Assembly (NCBI GenBank): GCA_020466095.1
Contig: CM035807.1
Coordinates: forward strand, 9,768,697-9,832,696
Reading direction: 5' to 3'
Length of the DNA: 64,000 nucleotides
DNA from: Chlorops oryzae
Lineage: Eukaryota > Arthropoda > Insecta > Diptera > Chloropidae
Part shown: positions 22,813 through 33,133 of the stretch, one piece after another
Position numbering within the stretch: the first letter of the stretch is position 1
Layout: each line of letters opens with the position of its first letter
Position numbers and translations under genes: made by a program
Notes under the pieces: generated by a model
The model's input: only the letters and a program-made list of their open reading frames with translations
The model's database searches: none
What the model was told of the DNA's origin: nothing

Positions 22813-23872
22813 ATATCTGTGGCAATATGGAAGAGTATGTCGAAATTTCTTGTTTTGAGATATTCGAAAAATTGCATTTCTCACAGTGAATTTCTCATAA
22901 ATGAAAAATGAGGGACCAAAAAGCCCAAATAATAATTATAAATGAAATATAAAGATGGTCAAATAAAAACTACGAATTTTTCTACCTAAGCGCTCTATCC
23001 ATATGAAAAATTTCAATTTGCTCACACTTAAATTGAAAATTCAGAATATATGATCAAACTTCCCAGCAAACATTTGCTGAGTGCTCCGAAATATGAGTCC
23101 GAAATGAGTCTGAAATATATATGAAATATAAGATGGTCAATATATATCGGAAATAAAGAGTTATATGATCGATAAGGTCTATATATGAAAAATTTCATTT
23201 GCTCACGTGAAATAAAGATCAGAATATGAGTGACAAATAGTCAATAATTTCTTGATATGATCGGAAATAAGAGTCGAATATGAGTGCGAAAATCATATGA
23301 AATAAGGGCTCATATATATGATCGGAAAAAACAGTCAAATATGAGTGCGATAGGAGTCATATATGTTTCTTATATGAGCGGAAAAAAGAGTCAGATATGA
23401 GTGCGGAAAGTGTCATATATCGTTCTTTATATGAGCGGAAAAAAGAGTCAAATATGAGTAGTTCTTATTGAGCGAAGATCATATATGAGTCGCGGAAATG
23501 TGTCATATATCGTTATATGATTCGGAAATAAGAGAGTCAAACTTAGCAGGAAAGGAAACACGCTCTTTAAGACTCTTAAAAGAGTTCATTATGAGGGCTC
23601 CGACTCCTATAAGGATTCATATATGAGTCTTTTAGGACTCAGAATGTTTGCTCGGTTAATAGCACATAAGATTTTTTTCATAGTGTAAAAGTTTTTCAAA
23701 ATACACACATATGTGTGCTTATATAAGCTAAGAAGCAAATGCAAATAACATCTAAAAAAATCGTGATATTTCCAAATGGATTAAACACACTTTAGAGCCC
23801 TGGTTTCTAAATACCTCAAAAGCCATTAACTCAATTCTCGCTTAAGCTACTCTTCCATATTGCCACTGATAT
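22813..23872. mobile_element. 1.06-kb inverted-repeat element enclosing another element
   Basis: ATATCTGTGGCAATATGGAA, then GAGTA, at the left is mirrored near-perfectly by TACTCTTCCATATTGCCACT, then GATAT, at the right. Weaker similarity continues inward. The CCCAGC-family element 23062-23655 lies inside. No coding content is visible. Confidence 0.6.
23062..23655. mobile_element. CCCAGC-family inverted-repeat element, copy 2
   Basis: The left end is CCCAGCAAACATTTGCTGAG. The right end, read on the other strand, is CCGAGCAAACATTC. The interior, 23130-23540, is an irregular tandem array of roughly 60-bp units with the words AGAGTCAAATATGAGTGCGG, GTGTCATATATCGTT and ATATGAGCGGAAAAAAG. The right flank has GAGGGCTCCGACTCC, equivalent to the GAGCCCCCTT words of copy 1. 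Confidence 0.65.
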
Positions 23873-24957
23873 AATATCGACATTCACAAAAGAGAAAAAA
23901 GGCTTTTTCGTCTTTCATTCCCTTAAGAAAGATTGAAAAGTTCCTGAGAAAAAATCGCACAAATGCCGGTGTCCCATTAAAAAAATTGCAACTGATTTGA
24001 ATATTCACACCGAATTAATTTTAATTTTACTGTATATTAATTACCGACACATGTAGCTTCTTAAAATAACGTAGAAGCCGATGTCTCAGAGGCGGTCTTC
24101 TTTCGTCTTAAACGGGTTAATACGGTCGTTGTTGTATTATAAAAAAAAAAAAAAAAAAAATGAAACCCATTACCGCTTCATCATTTTCATAGGCATCGCC
24201 GATAACACTGTAAGGGTTCATCAAAATATTCTTCATTAAAAAAAAAGAAAATTATCTAGACTCATTTCTATAAATAATATTTTCATTTGAAGGAAGAAGA
24301 AAAAAACAAACCTCAAATGACAGTATAAACAAGATATTTATTTATCGGAATTTTACAAGGAAAAGTCCGTTGAAATTATAATATTTTAATTGGGGTTTTA
24401 TGAACGTACTTAGTGACGATCGTTATGATCACTGTTTGACTTATCAAATGGCATATCAGGGTCAGTAAATCTTCAAGATCAAGATCGATATCAAGAACGC
24501 AATTTACTTTGTATTTATTTAATTCGTTTGTTTATCTCCACCCCATTCAGGTTGTCTTTGTTTCGTCAATTCGATTATTTTAATGAAGTTCATTGAACGC
24601 ATTTGAAATATTTTCTTCTTCTTGTTTTCAGTGTTGTCTTACAACAACATTTATTTTCTATATTTCATATTTAAATACAACAAATATTTAGTAAAATTTG
24701 TATTTAAATCTCTTGAAATAGTCTCACCAGGGCTATTTCAGCATGATTAATGGATCATACGTCAGAGACGTGCGTCAATCGTAATTGGTGCTTTAAGTGA
24801 TCGTGTGGTTTTAAATATGGCAGATTAAACAATTTGCATTTTCTCCCTTTCAATTTCCTGAGCTTGCAAAGTATTAAAAAAAAGAAAAAAAAAAAAAACT
24901 GAAACGGTGCACCCAGATGCGCTAAGTATGGACGATTAATTAAGGTGCCCATATGTC

Positions 24958-25210
24958 ATAAGAATGAGTACCAAGAGTCTTGAATTCATAAGTTGAAGAA
25001 AAAGAATGTTTTCAGCCAGTAGCCATGATCTTGTACACCAAAATTTAGACTATTTTTGAAAATCTTATAGCAGCTATAAGATATATTCGGAGCCTATTGC
25101 GTCTTTATGGTGCAGTTCCTTTCACTTCTATAAGTCTGGTTTTTAAGTATCTTATACAAAAGGGCTGGATAAGTTCGCTGTCATAAAAGCTCAATTATAA
25201 TTTTTCTATG
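24958..25210. repeat. Dispersed repeat, first copy (pair with 27410-27660)
   Basis: It shares with 27410-27660 the order GAGTCTTGAATTCATAAG, TTAGACTATTTT, TCTTATAACAGCTATAAG, TATATTCGGA-CCTA and AAAGGGCTGGATAAGTTCG. Both copies are in the same orientation and have diverged considerably. No open frame is conserved. Confidence 0.55.
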
Positions 25211-25687
25211 ATTAGTTTAAGTTTTTATTGCTTCAGGTAAAAACGTCGTAATGGGCATTTGAAGAAAATTTATTCCCATTAGAAAGTAATGGAGCTGTCT
25301 CTGAGTAATGTGACCATCCTACTTTCTTGACGTCATTTAGTTTCGTCTTGAAATTCTGGACATTGAATTGTTCGCATTTGTTACAGTTGGAGGGACAATT
25401 TTGGTATAAAACGCATACAATTGGTAAGAGGAAATTGATCGATTGGATTTTCTTTTTTTAAAGAAAAATTGAAGTCTGGGTTTTTATAACTTTTTGCTTG
25501 TTAACCTTCAGTACATACGTTGTTGGCATTTTCAAAACATTTTGGCAGTTAACTCGCTCAATATGCAAATTTTGTTCAAGAACTCATCTACTATCGATCG
25601 CTAGAATAAAGGGTTTATTATTTTTAGTCGGACGTAGTTGAGGGCAACAGTTTTTCTTGCCATGACATTGTACTGATTGTTTCGTTC

Positions 25688-26129
25688 CCAGCTCAGTAAA
25701 TGGTCTCGCGACCAGAAAATTCGGCAGAGGGAAAGTTATAGTCTAGAGAGGAAACGGCCACGTACCTTACGAATGCCGATGATGATATAGTCGCTTATGA
25801 TTAGGAGGTGGACGGTCTGGCTGTTACTAATGTTGCACCCGCTGACACCGGAGCAGGTGGTGATGGCGACAAGTTTATTTGCGTAGCCTACAGACAAAAA
25901 AAAAACCCTCCGCGCGTATAAACTAACTTGGTTCGTAAAGTAATGTTCCAAGTTTACTACCCTGCACTGTTCGGAAGTCTCTAGAAACTTCACTTAGCTT
26001 TAGCTTTTGAAGAAAAAAGAAACGAAAAGAAATAAAAAGAAACGAACTCGTGATAGCAACGAAAGGAACATATGGCGATCCTGCCAGGATTCGAGGCCTC
26101 TTGTTAGACAGGAGACCATTTACTAAGCT
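25688..26129. mobile_element. 442-bp element with tRNA-like inverted ends
   Basis: The left end is CCCAGCTCAGTAAATGGTCT. The right end on the opposite strand is CCCAGCTTAGTAAATGGTCT. Each contains an AGCTYAGTAAATGG tRNA A-box/D-arm-like sequence. On the minus strand the right module continues to GGCCTCGAATCCTGG, a near-perfect B box at about 26085. The inverted terminal repeats therefore appear to be tRNA-derived. The interior at 25740-25990 is GC-richer and reads open on the minus strand for 85 codons, but without recognisable motifs. Confidence 0.6.
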
Positions 26130-27311
26130 GGGAACGCAACACTGTTAATTAAAATTTGTATTTTTGAAGAGATTAAATGGCAGTCCGCATTAAAGTTTTT
26201 GAAAACAGCTGTCGACATTTTCAATTGATTTAATAATGAAAATTTTCTTTAAATTTTCTTGTCAAAACTGCGTACTGAAGTTTAGCAGAAAACGCATAAA
26301 CAAAAACCTCTTGACTTTCCTCACTTTCGCCTGAATTTTGGTTGCATTTCTTTCCATTAGTCCGACAAAAATATGGTCACTCTAAGAAGCCTTTATGTAA
26401 TGCTTTTGCTTTTATTTAGCGATAAGCCCCTTGAATGCACTTTGAATGATTAGAGCGTACTTTTCTTACTTACTTACTTACGTTCTTGAAATCTAATTCT
26501 ATCTAGAAACGTTCTCCGTTGATTTTCTCTGTAAATCCCAAATAGTAATAACTAAACTAATTGATATCGTTATCGTTAAAAAAAAGTTGTTATACCGCTT
26601 ACAAAATTTCCCGATAAACTTAAAAATCCGCTTTCACAAAATCTAATAAAAATCGTGTTCGTTCGCTGGAAAAATTTCATACTCAAATGTTGCTCTCTCG
26701 AAGTTCATTCACCAAATTTTGCTTTTAATTAACGGAATCCTACAAAATATCTGACTAATTCTAAAGCCGTTTGAATATTCATTCAAAATTATTCTTTGTA
26801 TTGATTCTAGTCGAAGTTCCTTTAGGCACGAATGCGTCAAACTATCGAGCTAATAAAAATTTATGATAGTTCTAAATTGGCTTTGTTTGAAAGACAAAAA
26901 AAAAAAACAGTTTTTTTTTTTATTTAAAAAAATATTAAATGCTTATAGGTACCTATAAACCGGCTTATTTAAGCCATAAAAATTAGTAACATTTCAGCTC
27001 AGTTGCACGGGCTCGACCCGACTCGACTATAGGCTTAGTAGTTGTAAACACCAAAATACATACAAAAAAATGTCACGCAAACATATTTATGATGGAGCAA
27101 AGTAAACAGGTACGTGTTGTTTAAAGAAGCTTTCAAATATTGATATTGAAAATGAAAAAGAAGAATTAGCAAACTGAACTGACCGTGGCCAAATGATGTT
27201 ATATTTACACAGTGACATAACTGGCATTTCGGCATGTGCGCGACGATTTCGGGGGAAGGGAGGAGAGCAACGCATACAATGAGGCAGTGAGAAACGTTGC
27301 TTAAAATTCTC

Positions 27312-27716
27312 GTAAACAGGGGATTAAATTTTTATGATAACCTTTTTTTTTTTTTTTGTACGTCACTGTTAACGCTTAAAGAGCACCTGTTGAAAATATA
27401 TTGTAGTATCTGGAGTCTTGAATTCATAAGTAGAAGAATGTCTTCAGCCGGTACGTCTCCATGGTCTTTTATAACCAACATTAGACTATTTTGGAGGGTA
27501 TCTTATAACAGCTATAAGCATTAATTGGGGTATATTCGGAACCTAGTACGTAAAGATCAATTCCTTCCTCCTCTATAAGTACCTATATAGTTTTTTAGTC
27601 TCTTCTACCAAAAGGCTGGATAAGTTCGTTTCATAATAGGTGATTAAACTTTTATGATAACCCCCTTCTTATCATCACCGCATACGCTTAAAGAGCACCT
27701 GTTGAAAATATAGATG
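27312..27716. repeat. Direct repeats bracketing a diverged repeat copy
   Basis: TTTTATGATAACC, then CGCTTAAAGAGCACCTGTTG and AAAATATA, occur at about 27331-27400 and again at 27652-27712. They flank the segment 27410-27650 that matches 24958-25210. The arrangement suggests a larger repeat unit duplicated in tandem. Confidence 0.5.
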
Positions 27717-28994
27717 AATATTTAAAATTAAAAATTTTTTTTTTCTAATTTTCACATATATTTTTTTTTGGTAGTGCAAATAGAAGGTTCTTCTTGTGTG
27801 TGCTGACATAATAAGAGGCAATTTTTTATTATGGTGCTCGTAATAAATGTCAAAAACGAACAGATCCTCCATTTGTTGCCAACGCTTTAAACACCCTCTT
27901 TCTCAGAAAGGAAAAAAAATAATTACAAAAAAAAAAAAAAACAAAATTATATCGCCTTATTTGCATGCGACTTTTGTGTGCATAAATTAAAACATAATAC
28001 AAAAATTAAAAATAAAAGAAAAAAGTAAATTATGAAAAAAGTCTTTAAAGCTGCACGCTTTTTATGACGTTTTTTTTTTTGATTCTTTTTCTAAAATTTT
28101 ATTAATTTTATATTTTAATTTTCGAGCTAATTTGGCATTGGCTACGCTTGCTTCTAAGTCCTCAAAATCGATCGATAAACCATTCTTGCTTTCTCCCTCT
28201 CTCTTTCTCTTTCTATCTCTTTCGATTTAGCAACGAGTTTTTTGGGGGACATGCATTAATTTAACACAGAAGTTTGAAGAAATGTTTCTTCTTCATTTAT
28301 ATTTATTGGTAATTTACTGAAAAAAGAACCAAAAATATAATAATATATTGATGTATTGTATTTTTGGATATTTATTTATTTATAAATTAACTCGATGTCT
28401 TTCCCTTGAACACGTTTTTGAAATTAAATTGACTTTGTAGAATGACGTTAATGACTTCGAGAAATGAGCGACTTAGTACTAAAAATATTTAAAAAAATTT
28501 TTTTTTGTTTTTTAAAATTTTTTTTGCATTTTTTTTGTTCTCTTTACACTCTTGAGTTTGTTGTTCGGTTATTGAATCATTGGAAATTAACATTTTTATG
28601 AAACAATATCAAATAGAATCGCACGGACTTTCCATATCGTAAAATATTAATATTCAAGAGAGCATTTGATGGCACGTGGAGGCATTTAAATTGAGTTTTT
28701 TTTATAACCCTTTCTTACCGGGGGGTATTTCCAGTAAGTCGCGACTTAAGAGAATTGGGATGCGGAAAAATTTTTTCTAATGGGAAAAAACTATTCTCTA
28801 TGTAATGAAAGTCCTAAGAAACAGTTCAATGAGGAGTGGTCACAAAAATAGAATGTTTTATCCTTGCACCCAGATAGTTTCCTAATAAATTTTTTTTTTT
28901 TTTTTTTGAATTTAATAGATAGTTTAATAGTGTTTCATTAAAGAATAACACGATTAAGGAAAGTAATTTTTTTTTTGTTAAAATTGGTTAAAAC

Positions 28995-29200
28995 CAGTCG
29001 GCCTCTGTGCCGCAGTTGGTTTAGATGCCAACTTACGAAGCGAGAGGCTCTGTGTTCAACTCCCAGCTGAGGTCGTGGATGTTTTTGTCGGTTTTTCTGT
29101 TTCTGTTCTTCCTTGTTTTCTAATTTTTGTGGTATAACAACGGGCCTATGTGGGGCCTAAGCGTGTCATCCTTGTTGGCAGCCACACTAACCTAACATAA
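28995..29200 (+). mobile_element. tRNA-derived SINE
   Basis: The body starts GTCGGCCTCTGTGCCGCAG. It includes an A-box-like GTTGGTTTAGATGCC and a B-box-like GTGTTCAACTCCC. It then runs through a pyrimidine-rich middle to the family tail GGGGCCTAAGCGTGTC and GGCAGCCACACTAACCTAAC. No clear target duplication is left. Confidence 0.7.
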
Positions 29201-29690
29201 TCTAACCTTGTTCAATACTTTTGTTCAATGAAAGGTGTGGCCTTCATAATATTTCGTTTTCACCTTTAAAAGAAGTATTTCTTTCAAATAACAAAAAAAA
29301 AAAAAGAATTCAAGGCCTAGAAATATCGGAAATTTTAGACAATCCGATATGTGACAGTAATCGTTATCGTCAAAAATTGACGATTTTGGAAATTTAATGT
29401 ACCCTTAAAACCGTTTCCGTGGTGTTTCTGCTCAATTATAACATATCGAAACTATAGCTATGTGAATGCTTATTTTGAAATATTAAAGGGAAAACTGGGT
29501 TAAAAGAAAATGATCTTTCGAAAAATGTTTAGACGATTTTGGAGATGATTTCTAGCACATTTTTAGGATGATAAGAACTTTTAGATCCTAGAATGGGATG
29601 CCAAAGAGATTTATTATTAAAATTTTAATTGAACATTATATATAGGAGTAGAAAAAATTAGTAACAAATGGGTTAACGACATTCATAATA

Positions 29691-29832
29691 CAGTGTAGTC
29701 TGTCCTTATGGACACTCCTCTCAAACGGACGCCTTTTAGGGATGCTCTAATGTTCCTCCTTGTCAAATAATTTCCTCTTAAGTGGACATATTTTTCGGTC
29801 CGCTAAGTTTCCGCTTATGAGAGAGTACACTG
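29691..29832. mobile_element. pogo/Tigger-like MITE, 142 bp
   Basis: It begins CAGTGTAGTCTGTCCTTATG and ends with the inverted CAGTGTACTCTCTCATAAGC, with TA on both sides (29689-29690, 29833-29834). The inner part repeats CGGAC/GTCCG words. No coding. Confidence 0.75.
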
Positions 29833-30098
29833 TATATTAATTATTTAGGAGCTCATATTATATTTTACAATTTTTTATATAATTTTTTTAAAATTAAATA
29901 TTTCAGTGGCACTCACTTTTTAACATAGGTTTTAGCTCATACAAATTTAGTAAAGGGATGTGATTCTCAAGGATTTAAAATGTTGAAATCGTTTTGCAAT
30001 AGTTAAGGACTAAAATGGAGTAATTTATGCACAAAATGACTCTCACGGGTGCCACAGGTGTGACCGTTTCTCGTGGAACTACCCCCCAAAATCAAATA

Positions 30099-30140
30099 CA
30101 GCCGAACCTCCATAGCTCGAGCCTCTATCTTTCAATTGGA
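30099..30140 (+). mobile_element. Possible solo end of a pogo-like element
   Basis: CAGCCGAACCTCCATAGCTC follows a TA dinucleotide and has the form of a pogo-type terminal repeat. I could not find a matching inverted end nearby. Confidence 0.3.
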
Positions 30141-30469
30141 GTGCATAAATCCTTTTTTCAAAATGAAATAATTGTGATTCTTATAAAGAATCTCGAATCG
30201 TTAGCACTATTTTTTTTCTTTCCATAGACACTCTTATCTCTTCTAAATATTATTAATATGGAAAATTTAGTATAAGTTCAGATCAATTATTGTCAAGTTC
30301 ATTGCTTTTTTAGTTCATGCCAGAGATATTTTTTCAACAAAAAAAAAAAAAATTGTTGATTAGCCTTAAATTATAATTGGGTAATTGGAACTTAAAAAGA
30401 AAATATCAAAATTGTGACATTGCCATTTTCAATATTTTCTTTATTCGTTAAGCGGACAGTTAAACTTAC

Positions 30470-30557
30470 CTAAAAGCTGTCCTCGGCAGCAAAGTGTTCC
30501 AAGACATTTAAATATTAGCAATAAAGCTATTTGCAGTAACATTTTTAGTGCATCCAT
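30470..30557 (-). CDS. CAP-domain secreted protein, exon 1 (signal peptide)
   Basis: This 88-nt coding exon has its ATG at 30555-30557 and a GTAAGT donor at 30464-30469. It encodes 29 residues, MDALKMLLQIALLLIFKCLG and then TLCCRGQLL. That is a short polar start, a hydrophobic core of about ten residues and a cysteine-bearing cleavage region: a signal peptide that sends the product to the secretory pathway. The exon ends in phase 1 with a G. That G joins the CA of exon 2 to make Ala and enter the domain. The link across the 17.3-kb intron rests on strand, phase, splice sites, the missing signal peptide in exon 2 and the promoter upstream. An in-frame upstream ATG exists at 30684-30686, but it would add a Lys-rich leader and is less likely. 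Confidence 0.78.
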
Positions 30558-31066
30558 TTCAATGAAAATGCCAAAATAAAAAAAAATTCTCCAAATTCTC
30601 TTTTCGTAAATTTCAAAACCAGTAGCAAGAAAATTATAAGTTTTTTTGATCTTTTTTGATTTTTTTATTATTTTTTTTTTTATCAAATGTCTTTCACTTT
30701 AATTCACTTTACACAAAATGCGCTTGTATACTGAACTTGCAGTACACTTTATATGTGCTTTCATTGAAGAATTTATTTTGAGAAGCAAGTCGCACTTTTG
30801 TTTGTTTGTTTCGTTCCTTTTTTTAGAATCACAAAAAAAATTTTTTTCTTTTATAATTTTTATATTTCTTAAAAAGATATCCGTTAAAGCCTTAATACTC
30901 AATAATTTTTTGTTATTTTATTTCCGAGAATGTTTTATTTTTAATTTTTTTTTTCAATTTTTAAGACACTGAACTGGGCAATTTAAATTTATTTATTTAT
31001 TGTATTTCATTAATATTTTGTAAAGAAAAATACTGTTGTAAGACAGTGACTTCGAGATCTACTCTT

Positions 31067-31131
31067 GCGTCCAGCCAGCTAGACTTGAAGTCGTCTTATG
31101 ATGCCGGCAGAGCTTGCCTTTTGCTTTTATA
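31067..31131 (-). promoter_or_regulatory. Probable core promoter of the CAP gene
   Basis: On the minus strand TATAAAAG lies at 31131-31124. A TCA initiator-like site gives an A at 31099, 32 bases downstream of the first T. GGACG, matching the downstream promoter element, falls at +28 to +32 (31072-31068). The three elements are in the spacing known for insect core promoters. The inferred 5' UTR to the ATG at 30557 would be about 540 nt. This is inference from spacing. Confidence 0.5.
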
Positions 31132-32829
31132 TCACCGATTTAATTCAGAAACAAAAAAAATAAAAAATAAAAAGATTAAGAAATCGGGAAAAAAAGCTAT
31201 ATGAAACTAAACAAACATACGTTCAGAAGAAGACGACTCGCCGCTAGCGATGGCAGTTCCTCTGAATATATCGAGAGAAGGTTTTGCAACTCACAGCCCA
31301 TGTGAGTTATGGGGGAAATTAATTAATTTTTATTTCAAAAGAGTAACATTTCTTAAATATTATATGAAGAAACAAAAAAAAGATTTATTAAATTAATTAA
31401 ATTTATTTTTTAGCGATAATAATCGACGATCGTCTTTTGCTCCCATCGCTAATTAGTACGTATGAATCGTTTTAAGACTCATCATCTACGAGTATGTTGC
31501 TGAGAGCTGTTAAAACTTGGCTTTATATTGAAGCAACATGTTGCTAGAAGATAAGAAAGTTGCGCTACGATTGCGCTCTCACGTTCTTTAGTAATTTGTC
31601 TTTTATTTGTTTTCTTTTATTATTCTTTATTGTGATTTTTGTTTCTTTTGATTTTTATCTTTGACGATGCATTTCACATATGAAAATTCTAAATAATTTT
31701 TGTGAAAGTTTTGGAACTCTCTTTTTCCTCTTTTGAATTTTGATAACATGAAAAATGAGCTTGCTACTTTTTTGTGTTTTTGGTTTTAAAGTTTTTTTTT
31801 TTTTTTTTTTAGGTCTGGTTTCTGTTGCTTTTGATTGGTTTTTATGACAATCTAATTAAAACTCTATTTAAAAAAGTTAAAATTGATTTTCTGGGCTGAT
31901 AAAAATTTTTTATTACCGTTTTTATTTATTTTTTATATTTTTATTTCTTTGTGTGTAACTTAAACAAGTCTTTGATTGATGGTTTTCTAATTTGAATTTA
32001 CTAAGCTTAATCATCAGTTTAAGCGATTGTCTTTTAGTGTCGCTTCTTTCAGATTGTATTTTATAGACTTTTTTTGAATTAATTTGAAGCAATTTTCTTT
32101 TTCGTTTTAGTACTATCGAATTTTTTAGAGTGCTTATTGGTGTTGTTTGCTTTCGAATGAATTATCTATTCTTAGCGCACCAGCATGTTAGCATGTTGCG
32201 ATACCAAACGTTTTGCATGAAATATTCATTTGAATTTGAATTTGAAAAAAAAAAAAAAAATTATTAGCGAAATTTGCAAATTTTTGAAAAAAAAATTACT
32301 TTTTGAAAAAGTGTAAAATTAATAAGTAAACAATTGACATGCCTGAAATATTCAAAAAAATTTTTTTTTTAATTTTTCTTTCTTTTGTATATATGCAGGT
32401 ATTCCTTTAAAATTGCCTCCATTGAGACGATCACTTAATTCGAAGGTCGAGTCTCTTAGTTTGCTTTTCCATTTCGCTTGAGTTCACATTCGATTTATTC
32501 AAAAAAAAATAGAATTTTGTTGGACAAGAATGAATACCTGTTGTTATTGATGCTCAATTGTTTTTATTTTGTATTTTTATTTTTATCGAGCTTTAGATGG
32601 TCTTCGTTGTCCAGTCTTCGATTTAAAATCAGTTGCCAATGGTTGCAGGGAGCCTTCTGGGCATTGCATTCGTTGCTCATTGTACATTAAAACACTTTTT
32701 GATTTTCCTCCCTTTTATATGATTTAAGCAGAACAAATTTAAGCAAAATAAAATAATGAAAAATAAAAATAAATAACATAAAATAAAGACCGTCTTTAAG
32801 CGACGTTGATAACTTTTTTCAAAGGGGGG
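31132..32829. other. Upstream region of the CAP gene, no element recognised
   Basis: This is very AT-rich with long T-runs. 31225-31310 is somewhat GC-richer and contains GAGAGAAGG and GCCGCTAGCGATGG. It could hold proximal regulatory sites. No gene is seen. Confidence 0.4.
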
Positions 32830-32859
32830 AATTGGTCTGACACTTATAGGCTTTACACA

Positions 32860-33133
32860 TGTCGTGATTCCATCACAGTATCACAAGATAGGAAAATTTC
32901 CACTGCACCCCACAAGCGACAGTGTACCCCTACCTCAGTGTACCCTCACCTTTGCGTCACCAGTGTGAAATAGACTGAATCGCCGAAGCTGGATCAAGTT
33001 CCGGTGTTATGCTCACCTCATAGAAACGACAGCCTTCACGAAACTCCCCGAAGGACTGTACCCAAAAGACTGGGCAGAAAACTCAAATATATTCTGGGGC
33101 TCCCGGTCCCCCTGGTACCATTTTTGCATCATA
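32860..33133 (+). other. Unidentified GC-richer segment, left of mariner
   Basis: The base composition is clearly richer in C/G than the surroundings. One plus-strand frame from about 32975 reads SWIKFRCYAHLIETTAFTKL and then PEGLYPKDWAENSNIFW without a stop. After removing the mariner and one TA copy it continues into 34272 onward (CIIDKGVNNTITSIAG). A second frame is also open for 69 codons. I do not recognise a family. It may be a remnant of an old coding element. Confidence 0.3.

Larger units (their letters stand above)
13203..30469 (-). other. CAP intron 1, 17.3 kb, filled with transposable elements
   Basis: The intron is bounded by the GTAAGT donor at 30464-30469 and the TATAG acceptor at 13203-13206. 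It contains, in order: repeat copy A and its MITE (14075-14640), a SINE interrupted by a CACTA-like element (16509-17394), direct repeat copies B and C (18470-20880), a foldback (20888-21312), nested inverted-repeat elements (22813-23872), a tRNA-like inverted element (25688-26129), paired repeats near 25 and 27.5 kb, a SINE (28995-29200) and MITEs (29691-29832, 30099). Stretches 13207-14070, 14650-16370, 17410-18465, 21610-22800, 23880-24950, 26135-27305 and 27735-28990 show me nothing beyond A/T runs. Confidence 0.75.

Noticed and set aside
25736..25993. 85-residue minus-strand frame inside the tRNA-like inverted element
   Set aside because: It lies inside a repeat, lacks domain motifs and its start and end do not match any gene structure.
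32975..33133. Collagen-like GAPGPPG reading
   Set aside because: Only two Gly-X-Y triplets in a frame that contains a stop just upstream; chance in a GC-richer patch.
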